Below are positions 24,122-35,300 of a stretch of DNA of 64,000 nt, in pieces. The stretch's first letter is position 1, and the number at the start of each line of letters is the position of its first letter. Source of the DNA: Drosophila persimilis (lineage: Eukaryota; Arthropoda; Insecta; Diptera; Drosophilidae); NCBI RefSeq assembly GCF_003286085.1, contig NW_020825298.1, forward strand, positions 9,610,001-9,674,000, in the 5' to 3' direction. The notes below the pieces were generated by a model. The model did not search any database. It was not told the origin of the DNA and saw nothing but the letters and a program-made list of their open reading frames with translations. A program made the translations under genes and the position numbers.

Positions 24122-25130
24122 GAATTGAAGCCAGCTTGTGGCTGAGTATCTGAAAGATGCGCGCGGATCGGCGAAAAGCGCTGCAACAAGTTTTTTTCTT
24201 CCTTTTGTTTCTTTTGCGAAAAACGGCAAAAAAAACAACAACAAAAGGCACATAAACAAACGGCAGCCACTGCACTCAAACAATTGCATTTTTTTGTCGC
24301 TGTATGCGTGCACACACACACACACACGTGAGTGTGCAACATTGCAATTGTTGCCCAGAGAGTGGAGAGCGAGAGAGAGAGAGAGAGAGAGAGAGAACCC
24401 AGTGATAAGATGTCGCTCACGTGGTGGCTGCCGCTCTCTGGGATCGTTCTCTCCACCAACACCAGTGCAAAAAGCTGCGATCGCTCTCTTCACGCATACC
24501 AGTGCAAAAGCTCTCCGATCCGCAAAAAGTTGCTCTCTCTCTCTCTTTGGATGCCTCTTAGGTTCCACAAAAGCTGTCGCTGTGTGCGAAGCTCTCGTGC
24601 GGAAAAGAGATGGCAATGTGCTGCTGATTTACGACTCTCACACACACACACACGCACACACACACACACACACACCATTGCTTAAGCATAAATTTATTCA
24701 AATCAGCCGCTGCTCGCTGCTCGCTGTTCGCTGTCTCTGTCCCTCGCGAGCTTTTGCCATGCTCCGTTTCGCTTTATTTAAATGCACGATTATCGCTGGC
24801 GCTGGCTCTGGCTGTGTGCGTGCTTGTTTGCTTAATCCAATTGGAGGTGGAGCTGCTGCCTCTGCTGCTGTGCTCCTCTAGCGCATGCTCCACTGCCGCA
24901 TCGCTCATAGACCCCCACACGCCTGCATATTGGATCGCCAACTGTCACTGGGATCGTGGGGTGTGGGGGATTTATTTTGGGGGCACACAGCTCTATCCAA
25001 TTGGATTTGTATGTTCCGAAACTGGTTTCGCATTCCATCTCTCTCGCTCTCTCTCTTTCTCTCCATTGGCACGGCTTGTTAAAGTCGGGGTTTTGGCTAT
25101 TAACTAACTAAGAAATCATTTAAACATAAT
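24122..25130. promoter_or_regulatory. GA/CA-rich, CpG-containing zone (candidate promoter region)
   Basis: It has CA runs at 24310-24327 and 24639-24675, a GA run at 24365-24396 and repeated CTCTCT at 24530-24545. GAGA-binding sites of this kind are known near fly developmental promoters. Open frames of 247 codons exist on both strands (23873-24616 minus; 24138-24881 plus), but they overlap, are rich in simple repeats and look like chance. Confidence 0.35.
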
Positions 25131-25730
25131 GTGGGATTAAGTGGTATCCATTAGGGTAGAATATAGATTCATAAAAACAGATGGATATAGTTTGGAGTAC
25201 ATATATATTTGTAGTCTTTTTACTGTGAATAATTTTTTGGTTCTAGGCCATACGATATTTCAATACTTTCAACCTTTAGAGATAATGTGCATCTACAGCA
25301 CGATCTTTGAATGTGAATTTTGTTTTATTCATATAATTTTCTATGAGATAATGTTTTATTTTGTATGATATTTCCATGAAAACTAATATTTGCTATTTAT
25401 TGGAATTTTGTATAATTTTTAACATTAATTTTGCTATTGGTTGTATTATCTAGTATAGGTGTATACTATTATATTATAATACTATAATAATTTATTAAAT
25501 ATAATATTTTTATTTTTTATTTATTTTTTTTTTGTTATATTTTATAGGATATTTATTTAATATTATTTGGTATTTTGTATTTAATTTGTATTGATTCTAC
25601 CAAGTTATCTCCAATCTCTAAAAAATTCCTCCTAAAATACCTCCCAATCCCTAAATCAATCCTCTTTTAAATTTCCACAAACCAAAAATCTTGAAAAATT
25701 GATCTGGACAGGCGTCTGTTTTGTTCCCTT
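25131..25730. other. AT-rich spacer
   Basis: A/T-rich DNA with TATTTTTTATTT-like stretches and no open frame or recognisable element. Confidence 0.55.
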
Positions 25731-26380
25731 TTCCAACTGAAACACTTCAATAAAATTAATCAGCAATTAATCCACGAAAATATCTCAACAGAACCGTTGG
25801 CCAGTGCCCCTCCCCCCGCCTACCAGCCATTGAAGGCTGCTTCGATTGGAACAATGCCTTTGTTGTTGGGGGCTTCTCTGCTGGCGCCGCAGCTTCTGTA
25901 TCGCATACGCACGATCGATGACACAATTCCGCCAGCAATTAAGTTGATTCACCTCTTCAAAGCCAAAGCCAGAGCCAGACCCCGAGCCCAACGTTCAATT
26001 TGCCGGCCTTTAAGAAAGCTGTCAACGAGCGATTCCACAGCGAGAGAGATCTCCTCTCCGGCTACGACCTGGGTGCATAATGCCCACCGATCGAGAGACG
26101 CGCACACAATTGTTTACCATATGGAGGATGGCCAGGCATTCCGAGCTGTCCAGTCGGGCTTATTAGCCTGTCGTTTGCATTTCTGCGCTACCGTATTTCT
26201 GCGGTATTTCTGCTTTGTTGAAGAGGCGCCGGGGCCCGGCCCCCCAATCCACGCCAGCCAGCCAGCCAGCCAGCCAGCCAGCTCTGAGGACTGCCGGTCA
26301 ATTTGAATGCAAATTCCAGGCATTGCACGCTTTTGGTCATTCAAATACTGCCGCGCACAGTGGCCAACGCTTGGGGGAAG
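25731..26380. other. Balanced non-coding block
   Basis: It holds a CAGC array at 26253-26282. A plus-strand frame of 169 codons (25797-26306) ends in residues encoded by that array, shows no domain, and is judged chance. Confidence 0.5.
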
Positions 26381-27130
26381 ATTTTGAAGAATGAAGGAAG
26401 GGATGTGGGAATACCCTGGGATATAGAAGAATTATTTAATTAATTATTGTTGATTTTTTTAAGAAATTTTAGATGGTATCAGGGAATCCATACCCTGATC
26501 AAAATAGATTCATATTTTTCTAATATTTCCATAAAAGTTGCGATCAAAATATACTTAATATAACTATATCGATGTTTTTTAAGGGAAATATAAGTACAAA
26601 TATAAGTAGAAATTGTAAGACTAGATTACGAAATCCCAACAAGTAGAAAACACGTCAATAATACATCGATATTACGTTTTTATAGTACAGTCGAACTTCT
26701 TTATTAAAAACTTCCATGCAACGACGTTTTCTCTATAACTTATTTACTTCCCGAACACTGAAATGCTATATTCTGCAGACCTAAATTCTATATTACAGAT
26801 TTTCCATTTAACGGATTCTCCTTGAGATTCCTTATATGGAATTTCGACCGTATATTATATATAGTTATTAATATTTAAGATTTAATCCGATAGTGCTTTC
26901 TTTTTTTTTTAATTTTAATTAAATGCAAAGAAATATAGAAGAGAAAACTTCGCTTGAAAAAAAATTTGCTTAAGAATTAAAAACAGTAAAAAAATGTAAT
27001 AAAATAATACTAATACTGATTGACAAATTTTAATTTTTTAAAAATAATCTGCTCATATTTTCATCAATTTAAAGTAATTTTGTTCAACTTAAAAAACAAT
27101 TAGACTCAAGTTATAGATCTATAAAAATTC
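26381..27130. other. AT-rich spacer carrying a pogo-like element
   Basis: A/T-rich DNA around the small element at 26688-26850. Nothing else was recognised in it. Confidence 0.5.
26688..26850 (-). mobile_element. Pogo-like small inverted-repeat element, 163 bp
   Basis: It starts CAGTCGAACTTC after TA and ends in TCGACCG before TA. Read on the minus strand, its beginning (ATTCCATATAAGGAATCTCA) matches the left part of the copies at 17508 and 39770, so it sits in the opposite orientation. It has no coding capacity. Confidence 0.6.
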
Positions 27131-29200
27131 TTAAGCTCAAACCACTGTGCCCTGATCATTGGTTATCCTGGGACCAGCTCATCATGCTTGGTTTGTTTCC
27201 TGGAGCTCGGATCTATGTTTAAATTACCATTTAAATGTTAGTTTTTTCATTGGCCTCTCCGCTACACTCCCCTGGCACTCCCCTGCCACTCCGTGGGGCA
27301 TTTCATCACAATGTTACATTCACATTATTCAGGCAGCATAAAATTGCAAACACATATTATTGACACATCATTATCAATCAAAAGTTATGCTCAGCTGAGA
27401 GTCCGCAATGCTTCCGCAAAAGAGGCACCAGAACGAGTACCCCGACTGCCCCGACTGCCCCACACGCCCCTGTTCATTACTCTATGGATTACAGCTAAGT
27501 TTTATGACCATGATTTATGGCAGAATTCTTCATAGGCGGCCGTTCTGGTTTGATGGTCCAGGCCCGGTCTGGTCTCGGGCCCAGTGCACCATGAAGCCTC
27601 TTCGCCAAATCCGAAAAAAGACACACTCGCTGACACGCACAGGCCGTCTAGATGCGGGCTACTGTACAGATGTATCTGTATCTGTATCTGTATCTGGCAG
27701 ATACGCAGCTCGCTCGCTCACTAACTTTATGCTTTATGGCCTAATCCCGATGGTTAGTTTTGTTCAACATAAACTGCTCGATTTCATGTTTTCCATTTAA
27801 ATGTCATAGAAAGTTGTTGCAAATCTTTTTTCTCTCTCTCTATCTCTCTCTCTTCTCCATAATTTTGGTTAGTTTATTGGTTTCGTTTGAATGCCAAATG
27901 CATTTGCCTTGTTTTAAGTGATAATAATTGGTGGGAATAGTGGCATTAAATGCTCCAAATGATGGTCGGTGTCAAGGTAAAGATTTGAAGATTGTGGGGG
28001 GAGTTTGAGACGGGGTTTTGAGGGGCGAAAGATGGGTTTATATGATAATGAGAGAAACTTTCAATCAAAGAAAACTCTTTTCACATTTTCGTGGTGGAAT
28101 TTTAATCTGTTGGACATTCCATTACATTTTTATGAGCCCAGTTATGCTAAGAGCCCACGTTTAATGATATAGCATTTACAAATATAATGTATATCCTCCG
28201 CGTTTAAGCAAAAAAAAATACCTTGTTAGACAACTAATATAATATTCATCATACGAATACGAATACCTTTGTGGTTTGTACATTTCCTTGGCTTTGGTTT
28301 CCCCGAATGGCATCTCATCCATATGGAACTGCGTGGAAGGCAGGCCATTTTTCATTTCACACTTGCAACACGCCAGCCGCTGCACATTTTTCTCTTTAAC
28401 GCATTTTAACCCTCCGCCGGGACTTTGCATTTAAATTGAAAAACCCCAAAGAGAGAGAGAGAGAGAGACAGAGAGGAAAACAATTAAAATTGATATGAAA
28501 AGGGCTGTGTCTTGGGGCCACCGACCGACGCGTTGACAAATTGTCCGATTATGCAAAGAAAGTTTTATAACTTTAATTGTCGCATTACAACACCAACACC
28601 AGCAACAAAATGTTGCCTGTTGAGGCAGACAACAAAAGGCTGTGTAATTAGACGGGTGCTCCTCCGGCACCCTCCCCTCCCCCCTCGCCTGACTACATTT
28701 CTTCTGGAGCATTACAAATGAGCCATTGGCGTGCGACTCTCTTGATTATTTTAATTTCGGTTTAACGCTCTTTCCGTGTGTAATTGTTTTTTAAGCAAAA
28801 ATCTAGCCTCGGAGGTGGACTCCTTCAAAGTTGAATTTCAATTAGCATAGCCTCTCGCCCTCGGCCCGCACATCGACTCCGCCCCTCCTAAGTTGTGGCG
28901 ATAAATTCAACCATTACAGGTGATTTTTTTCCCCATTATTTTGAGATCGGTCTGCTGTGATAGGCCGGCCTGGCCAGCCTCGGGACTGGCACTTACCTCA
29001 GATTTCCATCTCTTTGCTTTTCATTTCAATAACTAATTATTGCAGACAGATTTCCAACAGTTTAGCGGCTTTGTTGGGGGGGGGGGGGGGGGGGGCGTTG
29101 GCGCCAACCCCAATCCACTTTTGGGCAGCTCTCTTAATTGGGGTTCACTGTAGATGCACTTCCTCATAGAAATGCAACAGCTCAAGGTGAGATTCAAGTG
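27131..29200. other. Balanced non-coding block
   Basis: It contains CCCCGACTG repeats (27438-27462), TGTATC repeats (27669-27696), CTCT runs (27830-27855), a GA run (28451-28468) and a run of 20 G (29076-29095). A minus-strand GAG|GTAAGT donor lies at 28997. The DNA before it on that strand is not pyrimidine-rich, so it is not a recursive site. No coding region is seen. Confidence 0.5.
29076..29095. repeat. Poly-G run (20)
   Basis: Twenty consecutive G on the plus strand. Its length is likely to be unstable or uncertain. Confidence 0.85.
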
Positions 29201-30130
29201 GGAAATAGGCAATTTACAGAAAATCTGATATGGTTTCGAAATTAAGGTGTAATTTGGGCTTTGCTATGAAAACTTTTTATAACAAAAATACTTTAAAAAT
29301 ACAAAAGAGTTGAGGGAAGATTTAACAATTAGTTTTTCAATTATAGATTAAAGAACTAAGGTGATGGGAGTAATGTTGTTAAAAAAATATTTTTTGGGTA
29401 TATACAGAACAATATACGATCTTAATGGATCTCAAAAACATTAAGAATATTTGTTTGAATTTCTTAAAACTTTAAAAGTGGACATTGCCTGTAGTTTTGG
29501 ATAGTTATCGGTATATTTTTAGATCATACCTTAAAAATGAAACCATAAAAATCTCCAAAGTAAAAATATTGACAAATTTCCAATTGGTTTTTTAATTATA
29601 GATTAAAGAAAAAAGGTGATGGGAACAATGTTTAAACTTCTACGTGATTTAAACATTTTTTAGAAATATATTTTGAAAAGATACAGGATAATATACTGTC
29701 TTAAGGGATCTCTAAAACATTTGGAATCTATTTTTGAATGTTTTTAAACATTTAAAAGTAGACCCTGTCTAGAGTTCTAGATACAATTATTGAAGCTAAA
29801 AGAGAATATACGTTTTATTAAATTTGGCTTAATTCCTTCACTTTACACTAAACAATCTTGTCAAAATGCTCACTTTGTTTCCTTATTTTTAAGTTTCTAT
29901 TATTTATATATTTAAAAGAAAAATATATCAAACATTCTTAAAAATTCCTAATAAAGCCATAAAAAAGTTATGCTAAAAAATAGACAATATTTAATTACTT
30001 ACTTACTTTACTTTATTTAATTAATTAGTTTAGTTTTTAGTTCATTTTCAGATCATATCTTCACAATTATCTTAAAAACTCTTAAATTAAAAATCTCCAA
30101 AGTAAAAATATTGACAATTTCCAACTTTCT
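29201..30130. repeat. AT-rich block with an internal diverged duplication
   Basis: Segments at about 29326-29514 and 29580-29795 run parallel (ATAGATTAAAGAA, GGTGATGGGA, a TAAAAGTGGAC/TAAAAGTAGAC pair). A second pair, AAATCTCCAAAGTAAAAATA at about 29549 and 30090, shows a larger shifted repeat. No open frame is shared. Confidence 0.65.
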
Positions 30131-31150
30131 GCCTTGTTCTTCCCTTTTTAATTGCTTGCCGACTGATCTTTAATTGAATTAGATTTTTCCTTAATTTTTC
30201 CTTTTGAACGCTTCGATACTGCCAAAGCCCCTAATCTCCTGGCACTTATATCACACGGTGGGTCGGCAAAGCTCTTTGACTCAGACACAGTCAAAAATAT
30301 ATATTTTATGTACGGCTAAACAACAACAAATGAAGCAAATGGCTGCATTTAAGAGGACGCAAAAATGTTGTACAACAAGCGCCAAGTTTGCTTGAGACAA
30401 ATCAAAGTCGGTTGTCGGTTGTCGGTTGCCGGTTGTGTGTACCACTTTGGACATATATGGTAAAATTTGTGGGATGTTTTCGGTTCGGTCAAGAGAGAGG
30501 ACTGGAGGGGGGGAGTGTTGTCAAAGGTGTCGTCGTCATTAGCAGTTGCCGACTGCAATAGAAATAGAGACAGAGAGATAGAGAAATAAACGAAATTGTT
30601 GTTTGTTTTTGGTGATTATGAAATTTCACGCACTCACACTCTGGCCGGGCCTCTCTCTCGCTCTCCGATCAGCGGATTGTGTGGCGTCCCCATGGATTGC
30701 ACGGCCAACATTTCCTCACGCCAATAAACGCGCAATTATAATAAAAATAATCACAGAAGGCGGCTGTTGATCCTCTCCATTTGGTCATAACCGGCCCGGG
30801 GGCCAAACCGTTGACCAGGCCAAGACTCCAACTCCAAGTCTTTTCCGTTTGATCGTTGCGATCCTCCGTTCAGCAACGTTCTTCTCGACTGGATTATCGC
30901 CTTTTGGAACAACTTTTTCTTCTTTTGTTCTCGTTCCCTCATTCCCATTGCGACTCCAAGTCCAACTCCAAGTCCCATTCCCATTCCCATTCGCTCTCCA
31001 TCTCATTGCGACGACAATTGGCGAGTAATTGCTGCTGCATAATAATTTTCCAACCAACGTTGGCCTGGTCAACTTTTTGCGCCTCTTTGAAGAAGTTTTT
31101 TCTCGCTGCGAGACCAGAGATCCATTTAATCCGTTTTGGGGTTGAGTGAG
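30131..31150. other. Balanced non-coding block
   Basis: It has a GGTTGTC array (30410-30436) and an AAGTCCCATTCC-type array (30955-30992). No gene is seen. Confidence 0.5.
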
Positions 31151-31539
31151 TTTCCTGAATTTATAGACAAATATCATGAGAGATTCATTTTTTCTTAATT
31201 TAATAAAAAGAGCTAATGATATAATGTATGAAATAAATTAACAAGGCAATTAGTTATAAATACCATTACAAGGTGAGGGAGCTCTGAGCTCCGCTTAAAA
31301 GGTGTGTCCAAATAAAAAGTGGCAAAAATAATGCATACTAAAATTGCTGCCAGAAATTAGCATTGCCAATGAGGTTGGGTTTGAGTTTTTGGGGGCCTCG
31401 AAGGCTGTTTAGTCGGAGGCTAAAGTCGGTGGCTGTTTAATTTTTGGTGCGGCAGGTTTTATGTTTCTCAAGAAAATGTGAAGGAAAATTGAACAAAGCG
31501 AAGGGGAATCGATATCAATGGCACAATAAGTACACATAC
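31151..31539. other. Non-coding DNA, no feature recognised
   Basis: I see nothing in this stretch beyond moderately AT-rich unique sequence. Confidence 0.5.
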
Positions 31540-32060
31540 ATATATACAAATTGTGGAATATAATGATTATTTATATTTTATCAATTGTTAGAAATATACA
31601 AATCCATATACAAATGGTGGAATATAATGATAACTCTTGTTGTATTAATTTTGAAAAATATGTACAATTTAGAGTAGTATTTTTTTCAAAATTCTGCAAA
31701 ATGATGAAAATCCATATAAAAATTTTGGAATATTATGATTGTTTTTAACATATTAACTATTTAAGATATGTACAACTCTGCGTTGTGTTGTATTCTTTTT
31801 AAATATTTAGCAAAATTATAAAAATCTATATTCAAAAGGTGGAATATAATGATGGGTTATATTATATTAATGGCTTAAAATATGTACAATTTTCTCTAGT
31901 ATTTTTTTTTAAAACATTCTCTAAAATTATACAAATCCATGGTTGAATATACATAGTTATTTTTCTTAATACATTAATTGTTTAAAATATCGAGAGTTTT
32001 TCATAGTATTTTTTTAAATATTCTTCAAAATTGAAAAATCCATATAGTCATAATTTTAAT
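31540..32060. repeat. Decayed tandem array, unit about 110 bp
   Basis: The marker TGGAATATAATGAT recurs, with drift, at 31554, 31618, 31726, 31840 and about 31944. Each is followed by TATTAA, AAATATGTACAA and a T-run plus CAAAATT before the next CCATAT. Spacings are 64, 108, 114 and 104 bases, so the first unit is short. The array lies in AT-rich DNA and has no coding potential. Confidence 0.7.
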
Positions 32061-33580
32061 TAATTTTATATCTGTATGTATCACTCAATTAAAAATAAAA
32101 ATAAACATCATGTTTATTTGCTGTACAAAAAACCTTCGCATAGATAATGAAATTCAATGGAAATACCGCGTACAAAAAAATACAATTAAATCGAATCAAA
32201 GCTCCTCCTTTTTATCTAAACATTATTTCATTTATTATTTTTATTGGTGTTTATTTATTATTTATTTATATTTATTAATATTCTACTGCCTAAGCCTTTG
32301 CTTCATCCATCGGCCATGCCGTTCCTTTTTGAGGCATGGGTAAGCTTCTGGCCAGTCCTTTCTGTAAGCTAAAGTTTCCCCCAGAAAAGAAGAAACAAGA
32401 AACCAGCTTATAAGAAAGGCTACATGAATAATCGCAAATATATAAATCAATTAGCTATCATTTTCATAGTTCTATCCTACAAATTCTTACCACAAAAATG
32501 AAATATCCCATCTCCAGCCCCTCTTAAGCCTCCACCTCCTCTAATCAACTGTCCACCCCGCAATTTTTTTGCTTAATCAATCATTAAACGTCCATTAGTC
32601 TTTATCTGCAGCTAACTGCCCATCAAAATCGAGCAAAAAAAACCAACGAAAAAATGCATTTTCCACGGTCATCAAATCAATATTCAAAAAGCCTCCACTA
32701 CCAAATTGGCAACAATCTGTCAGATGCATTTCATAAAACTCGTACTCGCACTCGCACTCCTCGTACTCGTAGACTATGTTCCGAGCAGTGTAAAAAAGTC
32801 GAAAATTGCTTTATGAACACGTTTCAATTGCGTTTTGCCATCATCTCGCCAGGCATGTTCGATGTCATGTACTCCATGGCTGTGCCACAGTCTACTGTCT
32901 ACTGTCTACAGTCTATAGTCGAGGGAGAGACAGAGACACTTCTCTAGGCCTGATGAAATCGATCATTTTCCCACGATCACGATCAGGCGACTACTGGCCG
33001 GGCTCTCGGCTCTCGGCTCTTGGCTGTCACCGGCCCCAAGTCTCAATGACTAACTCTAACTGCAAAACAAGTGGACGGGCCAGGCCAGGCTCGGGCTGGG
33101 ACTGGCTGAGGAGAAAAAACTTGACCAATAGCAGGCATTACTTGATTTGTATGTGCTGCTATGTAAATGCTATAAAAGGATTTTGATTACGACCAAATGC
33201 CAGCCCCAGGCCAGGCCGGGCACAAGGTGTCTGAATTCTATTGGGATGTGGCAAAGCCTCACTATCTCTCTTTGTCTCTCTGTCTGTCTCTCTGTCTGTC
33301 TGTCAGAGGCGGAAGCTGTTCGGCTCGGCATGACTGGACATCTTTTTCTGCGGCTGCCTCGTCTTGCCTTATTCTTCTTGGCCCTGTTCATTGATCGATA
33401 TCTGGGAGCTGTGAAATTAAACGAATTTAAATTTGATTTTCCTGTCGCCCTTTAAGTCGGTTGTTAATTGCTTTCATTTGCTAGATATGACAGTTCCGAT
33501 ATCGATGGGGGCACGAGAATGATTTTTGAAAATATTTAATAAATAGAGGAGCTTTAGAGGAGTTTTTATAGGTGTCTGAA
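32061..33580. other. Non-coding DNA, AT-rich then balanced
   Basis: AT-rich to about 32480, then balanced, with CTCGTA/CTCGCA repeats (32740-32770), a GGCTCTC triplet (33001-33022) and a CTCTCTGTCTG array (33264-33304). No gene is seen. Confidence 0.5.
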
Positions 33581-33815
33581 AAGGCAAAGGGGAATCTTCT
33601 CTTATTTTTTAACTATGGATGTATTTATCTTGTGTTTTTTATATACAAATAAAAGGTTTACTAAGACCGATAGAGACTATAAAATATTAAAAATTAAATA
33701 AATAATATAAATAATAAATAATAATAAATTAAATAAACATTTATATTAATATATAATATTAAATTAAATTATTAAAAATAAATATAATAATCAATAAATT
33801 GAGTAAAGAATATTT
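33581..33815. repeat. AT-rich low-complexity tract
   Basis: AATAAATAAT-type repetition with few C or G. Confidence 0.6.
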
Positions 33816-34560
33816 TCAGCCAAAGCAGACCGCGATCTCTCTCTCTCTCTCTTTCTCACGCACTGGTCCTCCATTCCCCTCGCTCCCGACCCCGTCTCCA
33901 CCTTCACGCACCCATCGCTAGTGCTAGCCATGAATAAACACTATTCCCCTGGGTCTTGGGCCTATTCTAATTAGCAACGTGCTTTCTGGACCCCCCCTCC
34001 CCGGGCAGACACCTCAAACCCTTTACCCCTGGTCTTACGCACTCGCCATGACTTGTAAAAAACAAATGCTGAGCCGCTTAATTGAGGCGGTCCGACTCGG
34101 GCTCCTGTCCGTCAGTTCTTTGACATGTTTTCTATTTGTCTAATTTGTCAAGTTTGATTTTTCGTTTTTTTCTTCTTTCTGTGCAACGGAAATGATCGGA
34201 CAAAAAGTTGCAGGCCCCAAGATTTGGGTATTATCTCACACCAGAAATCCCCATTGCACTCTTGCAACGGGATTGAAAGCGTGGCCAAGCAAAGTGGGGG
34301 GAAATATATTTAAATCGATCCCATTGGGCGCGTGTTCAAACAATGCTTATTTGGGGTCTTAATTAAGCCAAGTGTGCTCGTCGATATTTTGTTTGTTTTG
34401 TCGCTGGTACGTGGCAAAGCATATGGCCAGAAGTTTATATTTCGGTTTAGGGTTTGAGCTTTTCTAATGGAGCGTGTGGCGATCAATTCAAGTGGTGGCC
34501 AAAGAAGCTTTTCGGTATAAAGATGTACGTACATATACTTAGACTTTAAGTCTTTTCAAA
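33816..34560. other. Balanced non-coding block
   Basis: A CTCT run lies at 33836-33854. Nothing else was recognised. Confidence 0.5.
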
Positions 34561-35300
34561 ATTAGCAAGAAACTATGGAAGAGTGGGGTCTTGGCAATGG
34601 AACTCCTGGGAAAGTAAGAGATCGAGTTTAAGAAGTGAGTTTAATCGGAGTTTAATTCTATACAAATATATTTTAAGACATGTATTAATTGATTCTCTCT
34701 TTAATGAATTATTGGCAATTGCTGTAGTTTTTTTCGATCAATATCTAAATATTAATAAAATATTTTACCTAATTTCAGTTCTTATTTGATGGATGTCTGC
34801 ATTTTTTCTAAGAAATATTCGAAATTTCATTATATTTCTACCGATTACCACCTGTAATGTTAAAACTTTGAAGAAGGTAAGTACATCTATTGATTTTATG
34901 TGGAACAACCTTTTTCTTTTGGGTATTTTTCTCTTAGAAACATTTTTAGTGCAGAGCCTTTAAACTTCACTTAAAATCATTTATACCCTCTTTAATTCTA
35001 CACAAAATCTTTCTTTTTCATTTAATTAAATTTATTCCCAAAGGTGGAGGGAGGTATTAGGGGTATTCAGTCTTGTTCACTATTAAATAAAAACTAAAAA
35101 TAGTATTCCGATGAAATTTACCTCAACACCAGATATTTTTCTCACCATTTTACCTGGAAACAAAAACATTTGCTGAGCAAAAAAGTGTTTATCACATATA
35201 TTTCACCTACTCACCCCTCGTCCCAAATAGCTAGAGATATTGGTAGATTTATTCCTAAAATTAATACAATTTTTCCTTGGATTCTTTCTCTCGAGTTCCT
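34561..35300. other. AT-rich spacer with a candidate recursive splice site
   Basis: A/T-rich DNA. It holds the minus-strand candidate site at 35154 and a plus-strand AAG|GTAAGT donor near 34877 without a pyrimidine tract before it. Confidence 0.45.
35147..35175 (-). other. Candidate recursive splice site (ratchet point)
   Basis: The minus strand reads TGTTTTTGTTTCCAG directly joined to GTAAAAT, with the junction between 35154 and 35153. A pyrimidine-rich acceptor fused to a donor is the known signature of recursive splicing in long fly introns. The donor half (GTAAAA) is acceptable but not ideal. It lies on the same strand as, and upstream of, the coding exon. Confidence 0.4.

Noticed and set aside
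23873-24881. 247-codon open frames on both strands near the GA/CA-rich zone
   Set aside because: They overlap on opposite strands, are built largely from CA, GA and CT repeats, and show no domain. They look like the result of GC-richer, stop-poor composition.
25797-26306. 169-codon plus-strand open frame
   Set aside because: The last part is encoded by a CAGC microsatellite and the rest has no recognisable fold or motif.
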